From assembly GCA_902786505.1 (NCBI GenBank), contig CADACS010000069.1:1-32493 (forward strand): 32,493 nucleotides of DNA. Reading direction: 5' to 3'. The first letter of the stretch is position 1; every line of letters begins with the position of its first letter. This document shows positions 7,906 through 15,422 of this stretch, piece after piece. The notes under the pieces are model-generated. The model saw nothing but the letters and a program-made list of their open reading frames with translations, ran no database searches and had not been told where the DNA came from. The translations under genes were made by a program, and so were the position numbers. The DNA is from an uncultured Planctomycetota bacterium (GTDB taxonomy: Bacteria; Planctomycetota; Planctomycetia; Pirellulales; Thermoguttaceae).

Positions 7906-9708
7906 TTACAGCGCGCGGCGCAGTTCGCGAAGTTTGCTCGCGAATTCCATATCGAGCGGTTCGCCTTCGCGCAGTACGGCGCGATACGCCTTTTCGATCG
8001 CTTCGGCGACGAGGCAGTCGTTGAGCGCGGCCGAGGAATCGCGTTTGTCGAGATGCGCAAGGACGCGCGCGTGAAGACATTCGGTCAGCGCTCTGAAATT
8101 GTCGTTGACCCACTTTTCTACGAGGAACTTGCGTTCGGTCTCGCTGCAGCTTCCGCAACCGCAGCCGCAGCCGTGTTCGCCGTGGCCGTGGTCGTGCCCG
8201 CAACCGCAGGAATGCTCGCCGTGGGCATGGTCGTGTCCGCATCCGCAGGAATGTTCGCCGTGCGCGTGGTCGTGTCCGCAGCCGCAGGAATGTTCGCCGT
8301 GCGCGTGGTCGTGCCCGCAGCCGTGCTCGCCGTGGTCGTGGTCGTGACCGCAACCGCAGGAATGCTCGCTGTGGGCATGGTCGTGTCCGCACTCGCATTC
8401 CTCGCCCCCTTCTTTGAGCGTCGCGATGAGCGAATCGGCGATCGCCGTCTGGAATTCGATCGCTTTGGTAAGGTCGGCGATCGTCTTACTGACCTCGACG
8501 ACGTCTTTTCGGATCTGAGCGCGGCGCTGATAGGCGACGGCGAGCCCTTCGAGGAGGGGCAGCTCTTCCGATTCCGCGAACTGCTCGAACGTATAGACGA
8601 CGCCGTCGTACAGGGCCGCCGCTTCGTTAAGCCGTTCGACCGACATGAGCAGGTCGCCGCGCTGCAAAGTCGCGTCGAAGAGATCGACGACCGCGTCCTG
8701 CTCGCCGGCCGCGACGACCGATTCGTAGGCTCGGCACGCTTCTCCGAGGAGATTGAGCGCCTCGTCGACGTCGTCTTCTTCTTCCCGGGGCGACGCGGCG
8801 ACGAGCGCGACGATTCCGTCGGCGAGATCGCGTTTGTGATTGGTATGGCCGGCCGCGACGAGGTCGCGATAGCCCTTTACGGCGCGCTTGAGCGCTTCCC
8901 GGGCTTCTTCCGCGGCGTCGGACCGCAGATCGTCGTCGTCGAGATCGGCGCGCATGAATTCGCCCTTAACCGCGTAGGTCTTCGCGAGATAGAAGTTCGC
9001 TTCGGACGCGCGCGTGGGATCGGCGTCGGCCAGCTTCTGGAATTCTTCGGCCGCTTCGTCGAGCATATTGAAGCTTTGGGCGTGGAATCCTCGCTCGAAC
9101 GCGACGGACGCGCGGTTGAGCAGAATGCCGACGAGGTCCAGCTTCGCTTCCGCGTCGCCGAATTCCGCGAGCTTCGCGGTCGCGTCGGAGGCGCGGCGGT
9201 ATTCTTCGTCGGCGTCGGTGAATTCGCCCGCGTCGTTGAGCAGAATGGCGTGATTGAGCCGCGCCGCCGAGAGCTGACGCAGCGCTTCGACCGATTCGCC
9301 GTAGGTCTCGACGTAATTATCGAGGCGCGCGAACGCGGCCGCGTAATCGTCTTCCGCCGCTTCGAATTCGCCCTCTTCCTGCTCGCGCGCGGCGCGCTGG
9401 AGGTAAGTGCGCGCGAGCTCTTCTTCGAGCTCTTTCGCGTTGGGCTGATCCCCGGCTTCGAGGAGCTCGACGAGCTCGTTAATTCGGGCGTCCGTCTGCT
9501 CGACCAGCTCCTGATACGCTTGGAGTTCTTCGCGCGAGAAGTTGAAATCCGCCTCGCCGCCGTCCTGATCTCCGCCCTCTTCGTCCGCGCCGTCCTGACC
9601 GCCGTCGGAGACCGAACGCGCCATGAGGAACGCGCAGAGAACTAACGAAATTTGCGCAACAGCCGCCGACGAGAGAACGTCGGCAAGCGTCTGAAAGAAT
9701 AACGTCAT
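7906..9708 (-). CDS. Membrane-anchored helical-repeat (TPR-like) protein with His/Cys-rich metal-binding block
   Basis: Unknown protein of 600 residues. ATG 9708 is preferred over an in-frame GTG at 9741 because the GTG is closer to the promoter and has no Shine-Dalgarno. Residues about 13-30 (AVAQISLVLCAFLMARSV) form a single hydrophobic helix, a signal anchor. Residues about 50-430 are acidic, Ala/Leu/Glu-rich helical pairs of TPR type (for example DEEYRRASDATAKLAEFG, EFQKLADADPTRASEANFYL). Residues 438-521 are a Cys/His block with six units of the form CGHDHxHxEHxCG, and a final helical domain covers 522-600. TPR parts usually hold protein complexes together; the block should bind transition metal ions (Zn, Ni, Co or Cu), but no metal or partner can be named. 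It is convergent with the glycosidase-like gene and has its own promoter at 9789-9817. Confidence 0.8.
   Translation of the reverse strand: MTLFFQTLADVLSSAAVAQISLVLCAFLMARSVSDGGQDGADEEGGDQDGGEADFNFSREELQAYQELVEQTDARINELVELLEAGDQPNAKELEEELARTYLQRAAREQEEGEFEAAEDDYAAAFARLDNYVETYGESVEALRQLSAARLNHAILLNDAGEFTDADEEYRRASDATAKLAEFGDAEAKLDLVGILLNRASVAFERGFHAQSFNMLDEAAEEFQKLADADPTRASEANFYLAKTYAVKGEFMRADLDDDDLRSDAAEEAREALKRAVKGYRDLVAAGHTNHKRDLADGIVALVAASPREEEDDVDEALNLLGEACRAYESVVAAGEQDAVVDLFDATLQRGDLLMSVERLNEAAALYDGVVYTFEQFAESEELPLLEGLAVAYQRRAQIRKDVVEVSKTIADLTKAIEFQTAIADSLIATLKEGGEECECGHDHAHSEHSCGCGHDHDHGEHGCGHDHAHGEHSCGCGHDHAHGEHSCGCGHDHAHGEHSCGCGHDHGHGEHGCGCGCGSCSETERKFLVEKWVNDNFRALTECLHARVLAHLDKRDSSAALNDCLVAEAIEKAYRAVLREGEPLDMEFASKLRELRRAL
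8146..8397 (-). repeat. 39-bp tandem repeats encoding CGHDHxHxEHxCG
   Basis: The minus strand encodes 84 residues with 24 His and 15 Cys. There are six units, most of 13 codons (39 bp), with consensus Cys-Gly-His-Asp-His-Ala-His-Gly-Glu-His-Ser-Cys-Gly; unit 2 lacks its second Cys and is 11 codons. The block ends CGCGSC. The DNA copies are nearly identical, so the repeats probably arose by recent slippage or recombination, and copy number could vary between strains. Confidence 0.9.
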
Positions 9709-9788
9709 CTTGCTACCGATATACTGAGAGTGAGAACGCACGAAATCGACTTCGTTTGTCGGAAAATTTTCTGCGTATGTCGATTATG

Positions 9789-9817
9789 ATAATAGCGCTT
9801 TGCGGGTAAATCGGCAA
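9789..9817 (-). promoter_or_regulatory. Sigma-70-type promoter for the His/Cys-repeat gene
   Basis: On the minus strand TTGCCG (plus 9812-9817), a 17-base spacer and TATTAT (plus 9789-9794). Predicted start near 9782 leaves a leader of about 75 bases before ATG 9708. Confidence 0.55.
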
Positions 9818-9920
9818 GCGCCTGAACGCTTTTTTTGGACAATCGGTTCGGTTTGTCAATCGGACGGTCAGAAATTGAGCGTTTTTTCACAGTTTTTTTA
9901 GAAAAGACGCTATTGTAGAG

Positions 9921-9949
9921 TTGCAGACAATTCGATTTGAGATTATACT
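9921..9949 (+). promoter_or_regulatory. Promoter in the 9.7-10.3 kb gap, plus strand
   Basis: TTGCAG (9921-9926), 17-base spacer, TATACT (9944-9949). The -10 is strong and the -35 weak. Expected start near 9956, about 305 bases before the lipoprotein ATG, so it makes either a long leader or a separate RNA. Confidence 0.45.
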
Positions 9950-9955
9950 GGGGAG

Positions 9956-10244
9956 GTTGCGCTCTGTGAAACTGTCGTTTCCAGAATAAGCGCGGCAAAA
10001 ACGCAGAAGACCGTATAAAAGGTCGGTCGCCGCCGGCATGGCGGCGGTTTGAGACGCGTGCGCGTCTTGGGCGTTCGACGGAAACCGATAGACGGCTGAG
10101 CAGGAAACTGTCCAGCCGCCGCGGGGCTCGCGTTGACTTTGAACGGCGCGCGGCCATATCCTTCGCCTTTGTTTAAGGCTCCCGACGCAGTCCTGCCTGT
10201 TCAACCCCGCAAACGGTCTAAGGTTTCGGCAACTTTGATTTTTT
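9956..10244 (+). ncRNA. Candidate structured RNA or long 5' leader, identity unknown
   Basis: No plausible gene lies here. Between the promoter at 9921-9949 and a T8 tract at about 10238-10245 lie several good hairpins: GACC-n8-GGTC, CGCCGCC-ggcat-GGCGGCG, GACGCG-tg-CGCGTC, and a GAAA-capped stem GGCTGAGCAG-gaaa-CTGTCCAGCC (nine of ten positions pair). A long-range pair GCGGG...GTTGA with TCAAC-CCCGC closes the 3' half. The T8 tract is preceded by AAGGTT-tcggc-AACTTT, a weak terminator-like stem. I looked for and did not find RNase P, tmRNA or SRP core motifs. It could equally be the leader of the lipoprotein gene. Boundaries are approximate. Confidence 0.3.
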
Positions 10245-10260
10245 TTGAAAGTATTTTGTC

Positions 10261-10692
10261 ATGAGAAACAGATTCTTAGTCGCCGCGCTGGCAATTTGCG
10301 TCTGCGCGTTCTGTCTTTCCGGATGCGGTTCGAAGAAGCCGAAGATGGTTCACGTTACCGGTTCCGTCAAAGTCGCGGGCGAATTGGTCGAGACGGGCTC
10401 GATTACGTTTAAGCCGGCCGACGGACAGGGTATGGATACCGGCGCTCCGATTAAGGACGGCGCGTTTGAAGCCGACGTGCCGCCGGGGGAAAAGATTCTC
10501 AGCGTTTACGGTTCTAAAGTCGTTGGCGAGTTTGTTCCCGATTCGCTCTATCCCGATAGAAAAGCGAAAAAGTATGAAGACTTTCCTCCGAAAGTTTGGA
10601 CGGAAGAGAAGCGCGTTACCGTCGAGAACAAAAAGAATCAGGTTTTCGACGTCGAATATACGGGCGAAGGCGACCCAAACGCTAAGAAATAA
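10261..10692 (+). CDS. Small planctomycete-type lipoprotein
   Basis: 143 residues with a lipoprotein signal: basic MRNR, hydrophobic core, then lipobox LSGC with the modified Cys near residue 22, so it is tethered to a membrane. The mature part begins VTGSVKVAGELVETGSITF, the pattern of the carboxypeptidase-regulatory-like or transthyretin-like beta-sandwich lipoproteins that are very common in Planctomycetes, often next to DUF1559 genes, as here. Function is unknown. The Shine-Dalgarno is poor (GAAAG), and the gene starts 16 bases after a T8 tract. It is followed by a terminator-like hairpin at 10700-10735. Confidence 0.75.
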   Translation: MRNRFLVAALAICVCAFCLSGCGSKKPKMVHVTGSVKVAGELVETGSITFKPADGQGMDTGAPIKDGAFEADVPPGEKILSVYGSKVVGEFVPDSLYPDRKAKKYEDFPPKVWTEEKRVTVENKKNQVFDVEYTGEGDPNAKK

Positions 10693-10699
10693 CGCCTAA

Positions 10700-10735
10700 G
10701 GAGCTCCTTTCTTTCCTTGGAAAGGCTCCGTTTGT
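10700..10735 (+). terminator. Terminator-like hairpin after the lipoprotein gene
   Basis: GGAGC-tc-CTTTC, loop, GAAAG-GCTCC, followed by GTTTGTT. Starts eight bases after the stop. The T-tract is interrupted, so efficiency is uncertain. Confidence 0.5.
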
Positions 10736-10796
10736 TACACGGTTCGACGGCGGTAGACTGCGGCGCCGCAGCGGCGCATAGAAGTGTTACCGGCGT

Positions 10797-10833
10797 CTCG
10801 CGCGCGAATCCGCGCGCGGGTTATTGTTTTTTT
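10797..10833 (+). terminator. Strong GC hairpin with T-tract in the leader of the DUF1559 gene
   Basis: CTCGCGCGCG, loop AATC, CGCGCGCGGG is a 10-bp stem followed by TTATTGTTTTTTT. It ends 30 bases before ATG 10864, too close for a separate promoter downstream, so it probably acts as an attenuator or mRNA-end hairpin within a transcript that includes the pilin-like gene. Confidence 0.6.
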
Positions 10834-10863
10834 ATCACCCTTTATTCGTTAAAGAGGACAAAA

Positions 10864-11859
10864 ATGAATTCTGTTAAGACTCGCCGCGGGTTTACCCTCG
10901 TCGAACTGCTGGTCGTTATCGCGATCATCGGCATTTTGATCGGTCTGCTCCTGCCGGCAGTTCAGGCCGCGCGTGAAGCCGCCCGCCGCATGCAGTGCAC
11001 GAACAACTTGAAGCAGTGGGGACTCGCCGTTCACAACTACGTCGACGTCAATCAGAACAACCTTCCGATCGGCGCGACGATGGGCGACTCGATGAGCCGT
11101 ATCGGCATCGACAAGCGCTGCACCTGGCTGCCGCGTATGTACGCGTTCATTGAACAGGCCCCGCTTGCCCAGATTTACGACTTCTCCAAGCACTTCTATC
11201 AGTATCCGAACAACCAGGAAGGGAATTCCAACCGCGATCCGAAAGCGGCCGAAAGCTCGAAATTCCCGACCCTCTATTGCCCGAGCGACAAGCCGAACAA
11301 CGAAATCGGACCGTCCCAGACGTACGGCCGCGCACGCTGCAACTACGTCGGATGCTACGGCTACCGCGCCTATTATCACGGCGACGAAATTCCCGACCAG
11401 CACAAATCGCTCTATACGAAGTTTGACGGCGCTATGTTCTATCTGAGCAAGTGCGTTACGCTGTCGAGCGTCGTCGACGGAACCTCGAATACGCTCATGT
11501 TCGGCGAACTGCTCCTCGTCGACTCTCTTGTCGACTCGGACAAGCGCGGCGACGTCTATAACGACGAACGTATGGGCTCCGGGTTCTCCACGTATCTCAC
11601 GCCGAACTCGTCGACTCCCGACGCTATGGCCTCCGGTATGTGCCCCGATATTACGACTTCCGCCGGTCCGACCGATAAGCAGCGTCCGTGCGTCGAAGTT
11701 GCGTCCGTCGAATACTACGCGGCGCGCAGCCATCACTCCGGCGGCGTGAATACCGCGCTCGGCGACGGCTCCGTCCGCTTCTTCTCCGACACGATTTCGT
11801 CCGACGTCTGGAAGGCGCTCGGCTCGACCCGCGGCGGCGAAACGAACGTCAGCTTCTGA
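10864..11859 (+). CDS. DUF1559 protein with prepilin-type N-terminus
   Basis: 331 residues. The N-terminus [16 protein letters not shown] is a type IV prepilin/pseudopilin signal: cleavage after Gly9, methylated Phe10 and conserved Glu14, then a hydrophobic helix. [20 protein letters not shown] and the C-terminal [18 protein letters not shown] (H-x9-DG) define DUF1559, a family hugely expanded in Planctomycetes. Such proteins should be processed by a PilD-type peptidase and exposed outside the inner membrane; the role of the family is not established. ATG 10864 has AGAGGA nine bases upstream; longer in-frame starts lie inside the leader hairpin and are not supported. A second DUF1559 gene lies at the end of the window. 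Confidence 0.92.
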   Translation: MNSVKTRRGFTLVELLVVIAIIGILIGLLLPAVQAAREAARRMQCTNNLKQWGLAVHNYVDVNQNNLPIGATMGDSMSRIGIDKRCTWLPRMYAFIEQAPLAQIYDFSKHFYQYPNNQEGNSNRDPKAAESSKFPTLYCPSDKPNNEIGPSQTYGRARCNYVGCYGYRAYYHGDEIPDQHKSLYTKFDGAMFYLSKCVTLSSVVDGTSNTLMFGELLLVDSLVDSDKRGDVYNDERMGSGFSTYLTPNSSTPDAMASGMCPDITTSAGPTDKQRPCVEVASVEYYAARSHHSGGVNTALGDGSVRFFSDTISSDVWKALGSTRGGETNVSF

Positions 11860-11924
11860 TTTGTCTTAACGCTCAAAGCGTGAGCGCCGGCGTTCCGCGA
11901 TCGGGCGTCGGGTAAAACGTCCAG

Positions 11925-11970
11925 AGGGAAAATCGAACCTTTAACCGCAGGTTCGGTTTTCCCTTTTTTT
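11925..11970 (+). terminator. Intrinsic terminator after the DUF1559 gene
   Basis: AGGGAAAATCGAACCT (11925-11940), loop TTAACCGC, AGGTTCGGTTTTCCCT (11949-11964) makes a long stem of 15 pairs with one mismatch, then T7. Confidence 0.9.
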
Positions 11971-12002
11971 ACGTATGCGCGCCCTGCGAAAATTTCCCGT
12001 CC

Positions 12003-12030
12003 TTGTAAAAATTTTACGACGATATAAGAT
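12003..12030 (+). promoter_or_regulatory. Possible promoter for cysS
   Basis: TTGTAA (12003-12008), 16-base spacer, TAAGAT (12025-12030), in an AT-rich stretch just after the terminator. Start expected near 12037, about 65 bases before the cysS ATG. Confidence 0.4.
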
Positions 12031-12102
12031 ATTACCGTAATCCGCGCGCCAGACGGCGCGAATCCCATCGTCACAGCAATAAGCCAGTAAGAGACGTTTG
12101 AA

Positions 12103-13677
12103 ATGCTTCGAGTTTTTAACACCCTGTCCCGTACAAAAGAGGAATTCCAGCCGGTAACGCCGGGCAAAGTCGGTATTTACCTTTGCGGACCTACCGTTTA
12201 TAAACCGAGCCATATCGGGCACATGGTCGGGCCGACTATTTTCGACACGATCAAGCGTTATCTTACGTATTCGGGCTACGAGACGACGTGGGTCGTCAAT
12301 ATTACCGACGTCGACGACAAGCTCATTGCGGAATCGAACCGCCGCGGTATTCCTATGGCGGACGTCGCCGCGGAAATGACCGAAGATTACCAAAAGAACC
12401 TCGCCGCGATGGGCGTCGACACGGTCGACCATTTCCCGAAAGCGACCGACTATATCGGAGAAATCATTAAGTTTACCTCCGATCTCATCGACAAAGGATA
12501 CGCGTACGAGTCCGAAGGGGACGTCTATTTCGACGTAACGAAATTCGCCGAATACGGAAAACTGAGCAACCGCACGCTCGACCAGATGAGCGGCGAAGGG
12601 GGCGGCATGGCCGACCGCAAACATTCGAATTTCGACTTCGCGCTCTGGAAATCCGCGAAGCCGGGCGAACCCTCCTGGGATTCTCCGTGGGGCAAAGGCC
12701 GGCCCGGCTGGCACATCGAATGCAGCGTGATGAGCTGCTCGCTTCTCGGCGAAACGTTCGATATTCACGGGGGCGGGCTCGATCTCCAGTTCCCGCATCA
12801 TGAAAACGAGATCGCCCAGAGCGAAGCGCGCAACGGAAAGCAGATGGCGAAGTTCTGGATGCACAACGGTCTCATGCAGGCGTCGAACGAAGTCGGGAAG
12901 GTCGGCGGCCGCAAGACGCGCGAAGCGGCTCCGGAAGCGAAGGAAGGGGATCTCGCGTCCCAGGAGGCGGGCAAGATCAGTAAGTCGAAGGGCGCGTCCG
13001 CGTTCCGCGACCTGCTCAAGAAGTTCAAGCCGGAAAACATCCGTTTCTTCCTTCTTTCGAGCCACTACCGCCGTCCGATCGATTACAGCGAAGAGCGCCT
13101 GCAGGAAGTCGGAAAAGGACTCGAAACGTTCTACCGCTATTTCAAGCGCTTTGAAGAGGTTACGGGAACTTCGTTCTACGCGCTCGAGCCCGCGAAGACG
13201 CGCGCCGAAGGAGACGCGTTCGAAAAAGACGCCGCGCTCGACGGCGAATTCGGCAAGCAGGTCAAAGAATTCCGCGCGAAATTCCTCGACGCGATGGACG
13301 ACGACTTCAATACCGCGGGCGGAATCGCGGTCTTCTTCGACTTCGCCCGCGCGCTCAATAAATTCATTGAATCGAATAAGTTAGAGACGGCGCCGCCCGC
13401 GGAAACGGAAGCCGCGCGCAAAGAGCTCGTCGCCGCGACGACGGTCTTTCGCGAACTCGCGTCGACGCTTGGTCTCTTCCGCGCGCCCATAGAAGAAGAC
13501 GCCGCCCAGGACGATTCGCTCGTCGAGCCGCTCATGAATCTGCTCATCGACTTGCGCCGCGCCGCGAAAAAGAATAAGGATTTCGCGACCGCCGACGAGA
13601 TTCGCAACCGTCTTAAGGAACTTGGCGTCACGCTCGAAGACCGACCGGGCGGCGTTTGCGTGTGGAATCGCGAATGA
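12103..13677 (+). CDS. cysS: Cysteinyl-tRNA synthetase
   Basis: 524 residues; charges tRNA-Cys with cysteine in the cytoplasm. Class I motifs are clear: YLCGPTVYKPSHIGHM with HIGH at about residues 38-41, GRPGWHIECSVMS, FPHHENEIAQSEA with the zinc ligands, and KISKSKG as the KMSKS loop. It is about 60 residues longer than the E. coli enzyme (461). Part of this is an Ala/Glu/Lys-rich insertion of about 25 residues just before KISKS (KTREAAPEAKEGDLASQEAG), where the usual form goes straight into the KMSKS loop. The start ATG 12103 begins MLRVFNTLSR, as in the family. It is followed 38 bases later by holB, so co-transcription is likely. Confidence 0.96.
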   Translation: MLRVFNTLSRTKEEFQPVTPGKVGIYLCGPTVYKPSHIGHMVGPTIFDTIKRYLTYSGYETTWVVNITDVDDKLIAESNRRGIPMADVAAEMTEDYQKNLAAMGVDTVDHFPKATDYIGEIIKFTSDLIDKGYAYESEGDVYFDVTKFAEYGKLSNRTLDQMSGEGGGMADRKHSNFDFALWKSAKPGEPSWDSPWGKGRPGWHIECSVMSCSLLGETFDIHGGGLDLQFPHHENEIAQSEARNGKQMAKFWMHNGLMQASNEVGKVGGRKTREAAPEAKEGDLASQEAGKISKSKGASAFRDLLKKFKPENIRFFLLSSHYRRPIDYSEERLQEVGKGLETFYRYFKRFEEVTGTSFYALEPAKTRAEGDAFEKDAALDGEFGKQVKEFRAKFLDAMDDDFNTAGGIAVFFDFARALNKFIESNKLETAPPAETEAARKELVAATTVFRELASTLGLFRAPIEEDAAQDDSLVEPLMNLLIDLRRAAKKNKDFATADEIRNRLKELGVTLEDRPGGVCVWNRE

Positions 13678-13715
13678 CGCGTCGCAAAGGAACGGTAATC
13701 GCGGGAAGTTAAGTT

Positions 13716-14861
13716 ATGGCTTGGCAGGGAATACAGGGCGTCGACGGAATCGCGCTCCAGTTTGCGCGCGCGAATCGGCGCGGCCGTCTCGGCGGCAGTT
13801 TCTTATTCGTCGGCCCGAACGGCGTCGGCAAGCGCACGTTCGCGTTCGCGCTCGCCAAGACGCTCCTGTGCCGCCGCCATTTCCCGAAGCCGGGCGCCGG
13901 CCTCGCCGACGCCGGAGAACCGGAGCGGACGCCGCAAGAGGAGCTCGATTACTTCCAGCCGTGCGGACGGTGCGAATGCTGCGCGCAATTTGAGCGCGTC
14001 GACGAATCCAACGCGTCCGACGGGGTCGTTATTCCGACGCATCCCGACTTCCATTACGTCTGCAAGCCCGCCGATAAATCGCTCTTTCCGTTGGAGCTGC
14101 TCATTGGCGACAAGGATTCGCGTTCGCGCGCCGGGCTGTGCTACGAACTGAATCAGACGGCGTTTATGGGCGGGCGCAAGATCGCGATTGTCGACGACGC
14201 CGATTTTCTCAATTTGGAAAGCGCCAACGCGCTCCTCAAGACGCTCGAAGAACCGCCGCCAAATTCGATTATTATTCTCATTGGAACGAGCGCGACCAAG
14301 CAGCTCCCGACGATTCGTTCCCGATGCCAGATCTTTCGGTTTGCCCCGCTCCAACGGGACGAGCTCGCGGACGTTCTCCTCAAGATCGGCAAGACGTCCG
14401 ATCCGGAACGCGCCGAAGCGATCGCGAAGATAGCCGGCGGTTCCCTTGAAGAGGCGGAAAAGGCGCTGGACGACAAATTCGCCGAATTTCAGCAGACGGT
14501 TCTGACCGAACTGTCGCGCGGCCGCATGCGCGCGGTTGAATTCGCCGCAAAAATCTGCGAATTCGTCGACGCGGCGGGCAAGGAGGCGATTCTGCGCCGC
14601 AACAGGCTCCGAAACGTGCTCAAAGCGGCGCTGGCGTTCTATCGCGAGACGCTCTTCGCGCTGGCCGGCGAGACGCGCGGTTCGCAGGGCGCGACGCGGC
14701 AGGCGGCGGAGCGTTACGCGCGATCGGGCGCGGTCGACGCCGATTCCGTACTCGCGTGCGCCGAACGCACCGTCGACGCGCTCGACCAGATCGATCGGAA
14801 CGTGAATCTGCCTTTCATAATTGAAGCTTGGGCCTACGCCGTCGCGGAAAATACGCGCTGA
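13716..14861 (+). CDS. holB: DNA polymerase III delta prime subunit
   Basis: 381-residue AAA+ protein, a clamp-loader subunit acting with delta, tau/gamma and the beta clamp at the replication fork. The P-loop GPNGVGKRT is at residues 33-41. The zinc module is present as Cys52 plus Cys83, Cys86 and Cys89, but with about 30 residues between the first and second ligands, longer than in E. coli (Cys50, 59, 62, 65). The Walker B region is KIAIVDDADFLN and sensor 1/SRC is TRSRC-like (PTIRSRCQIF), typical for delta prime. The C-terminal collar helices run to the end. The start ATG 13716 gives MAWQGIQG, the usual family beginning. Confidence 0.9.
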   Translation: MAWQGIQGVDGIALQFARANRRGRLGGSFLFVGPNGVGKRTFAFALAKTLLCRRHFPKPGAGLADAGEPERTPQEELDYFQPCGRCECCAQFERVDESNASDGVVIPTHPDFHYVCKPADKSLFPLELLIGDKDSRSRAGLCYELNQTAFMGGRKIAIVDDADFLNLESANALLKTLEEPPPNSIIILIGTSATKQLPTIRSRCQIFRFAPLQRDELADVLLKIGKTSDPERAEAIAKIAGGSLEEAEKALDDKFAEFQQTVLTELSRGRMRAVEFAAKICEFVDAAGKEAILRRNRLRNVLKAALAFYRETLFALAGETRGSQGATRQAAERYARSGAVDADSVLACAERTVDALDQIDRNVNLPFIIEAWAYAVAENTR

Positions 14862-14872
14862 ATTTCCGACTC

Positions 14873-14894
14873 CGCGCGTATGACAAAACGCGCG
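14873..14894 (+). terminator. Hairpin after holB without a clear T-tract
   Basis: CGCGCGT-atgacaaa-ACGCGCG starts 12 bases after the holB stop. It is followed by TCGAAAAATAAGTTTT, so termination is possible but not convincing. Confidence 0.35.
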
Positions 14895-14948
14895 TCGAAA
14901 AATAAGTTTTGCTTGGGAAAAATTCAGTTTTTTTGACGGCTCGCCCCC

Positions 14949-14976
14949 TTGTCAAAAGGAAAAAGACGGGTATATT
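14949..14976 (+). promoter_or_regulatory. Promoter P1 of the tRNA-tuf operon
   Basis: TTGTCA (14949-14954), 16-base spacer, TATATT (14971-14976); both boxes match consensus at five of six bases. Start near 14983, about 160 bases before the first tRNA. The 280-base gap after holB otherwise holds only this, P2 and short repeats of ATTGCGCTG. Confidence 0.65.
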
Positions 14977-15081
14977 TCCTGAGTCGATTGCGCTGCATAG
15001 CCGATTGACCTATTGCGCTGGCGCTCGAAGGCGCGGGAACCGCCGCTCTGATTTGGGGGAAATTAATTTCGCATTCCCCCC

Positions 15082-15109
15082 TTGACGTTTCTAAATGAGG
15101 CTGTACAAT
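15082..15109 (+). promoter_or_regulatory. Promoter P2 of the tRNA-tuf operon
   Basis: TTGACG (15082-15087), 16-base spacer, TACAAT (15104-15109). Predicted start near 15116, 26 bases before tRNA-Thr. The tandem promoter arrangement suits a highly expressed stable-RNA operon. Confidence 0.75.
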
Positions 15110-15141
15110 CCCGTGAAATTGCGCTTGCCAATAGCCTAGTG

Positions 15142-15214
15142 GCTAGCGTAGCTCAATCGGCAGAGCAGTTGATTTGTAATCAACAGGTTCGGGGTTCGAT
15201 TCCCCGCGCTAGCT
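15142..15214 (+). tRNA. tRNA-Thr(TGT)
   Basis: Acceptor GCTAGCG/CGCTAGC, anticodon stem-loop GTTGA-TTTGTAA-TCAAC (anticodon TGT), T-arm CGGGG-TTCGATT-CCCCG, discriminator T. CCA is not encoded. First gene of the cluster, reading ACA codons. Confidence 0.95.
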
Positions 15215-15261
15215 CTCCGTGAAAGACTCTCATTCTGATCGGCGCGTAGGCAACGGTTTAT

Positions 15262-15343
15262 GGGGGTTTTCCCGAGCGGTCAAAGGGGGCAGACTGTAAA
15301 TCTGTTAGCTGAGCTTTCGGAGGTTCGAATCCTTCAACCCCCA
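15262..15343 (+). tRNA. tRNA-Tyr(GTA), intact copy
   Basis: Class II tRNA of 82 nt. Acceptor GGGGGTT/AACCCCC, anticodon loop CTGTAAA (GTA), variable arm stem AGC/GCT, normal T-arm GGAGG-TTCGAAT-CCTTC, discriminator A. CCA not encoded. Confidence 0.95.
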
Positions 15344-15387
15344 CTTGCCGATCGACGGAGTCTTTCCGATATTTAAAATTGCGTTTT

Positions 15388-15415
15388 AAGACAGAGGCTT
15401 TTTTGCCTAAGTCTT
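15388..15415 (+). other. Spacer hairpin between the two tRNA-Tyr copies
   Basis: AAGAC-ag-AGGC, T6 loop, GCCT-aa-GTCTT. It may guide processing of the polycistronic tRNA transcript; the T-run is in the loop so it is not a standard terminator. Confidence 0.35.
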
Positions 15416-15422
15416 GTTATGA

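Noticed and set aside
7864..9645. A 593-residue open frame on the plus strand opposite the His/Cys-repeat gene
   Set aside because: It is the antisense shadow of a GC-rich gene; it has no Shine-Dalgarno, a low-complexity composition, and overlaps a minus-strand gene with domains, promoter and terminator.
9705..10157. A 150-residue minus-strand open frame in the gap before the lipoprotein gene
   Set aside because: Basic, low-complexity protein with no domain, overlapping the start of the His/Cys-repeat gene and both promoters.
9956..10244. RNase P RNA, tmRNA or SRP RNA
   Set aside because: Core motifs of these RNAs (for example GAGGAAAGTCC of RNase P or the SRP GGAAGGAAGCA loop) are absent on both strands.
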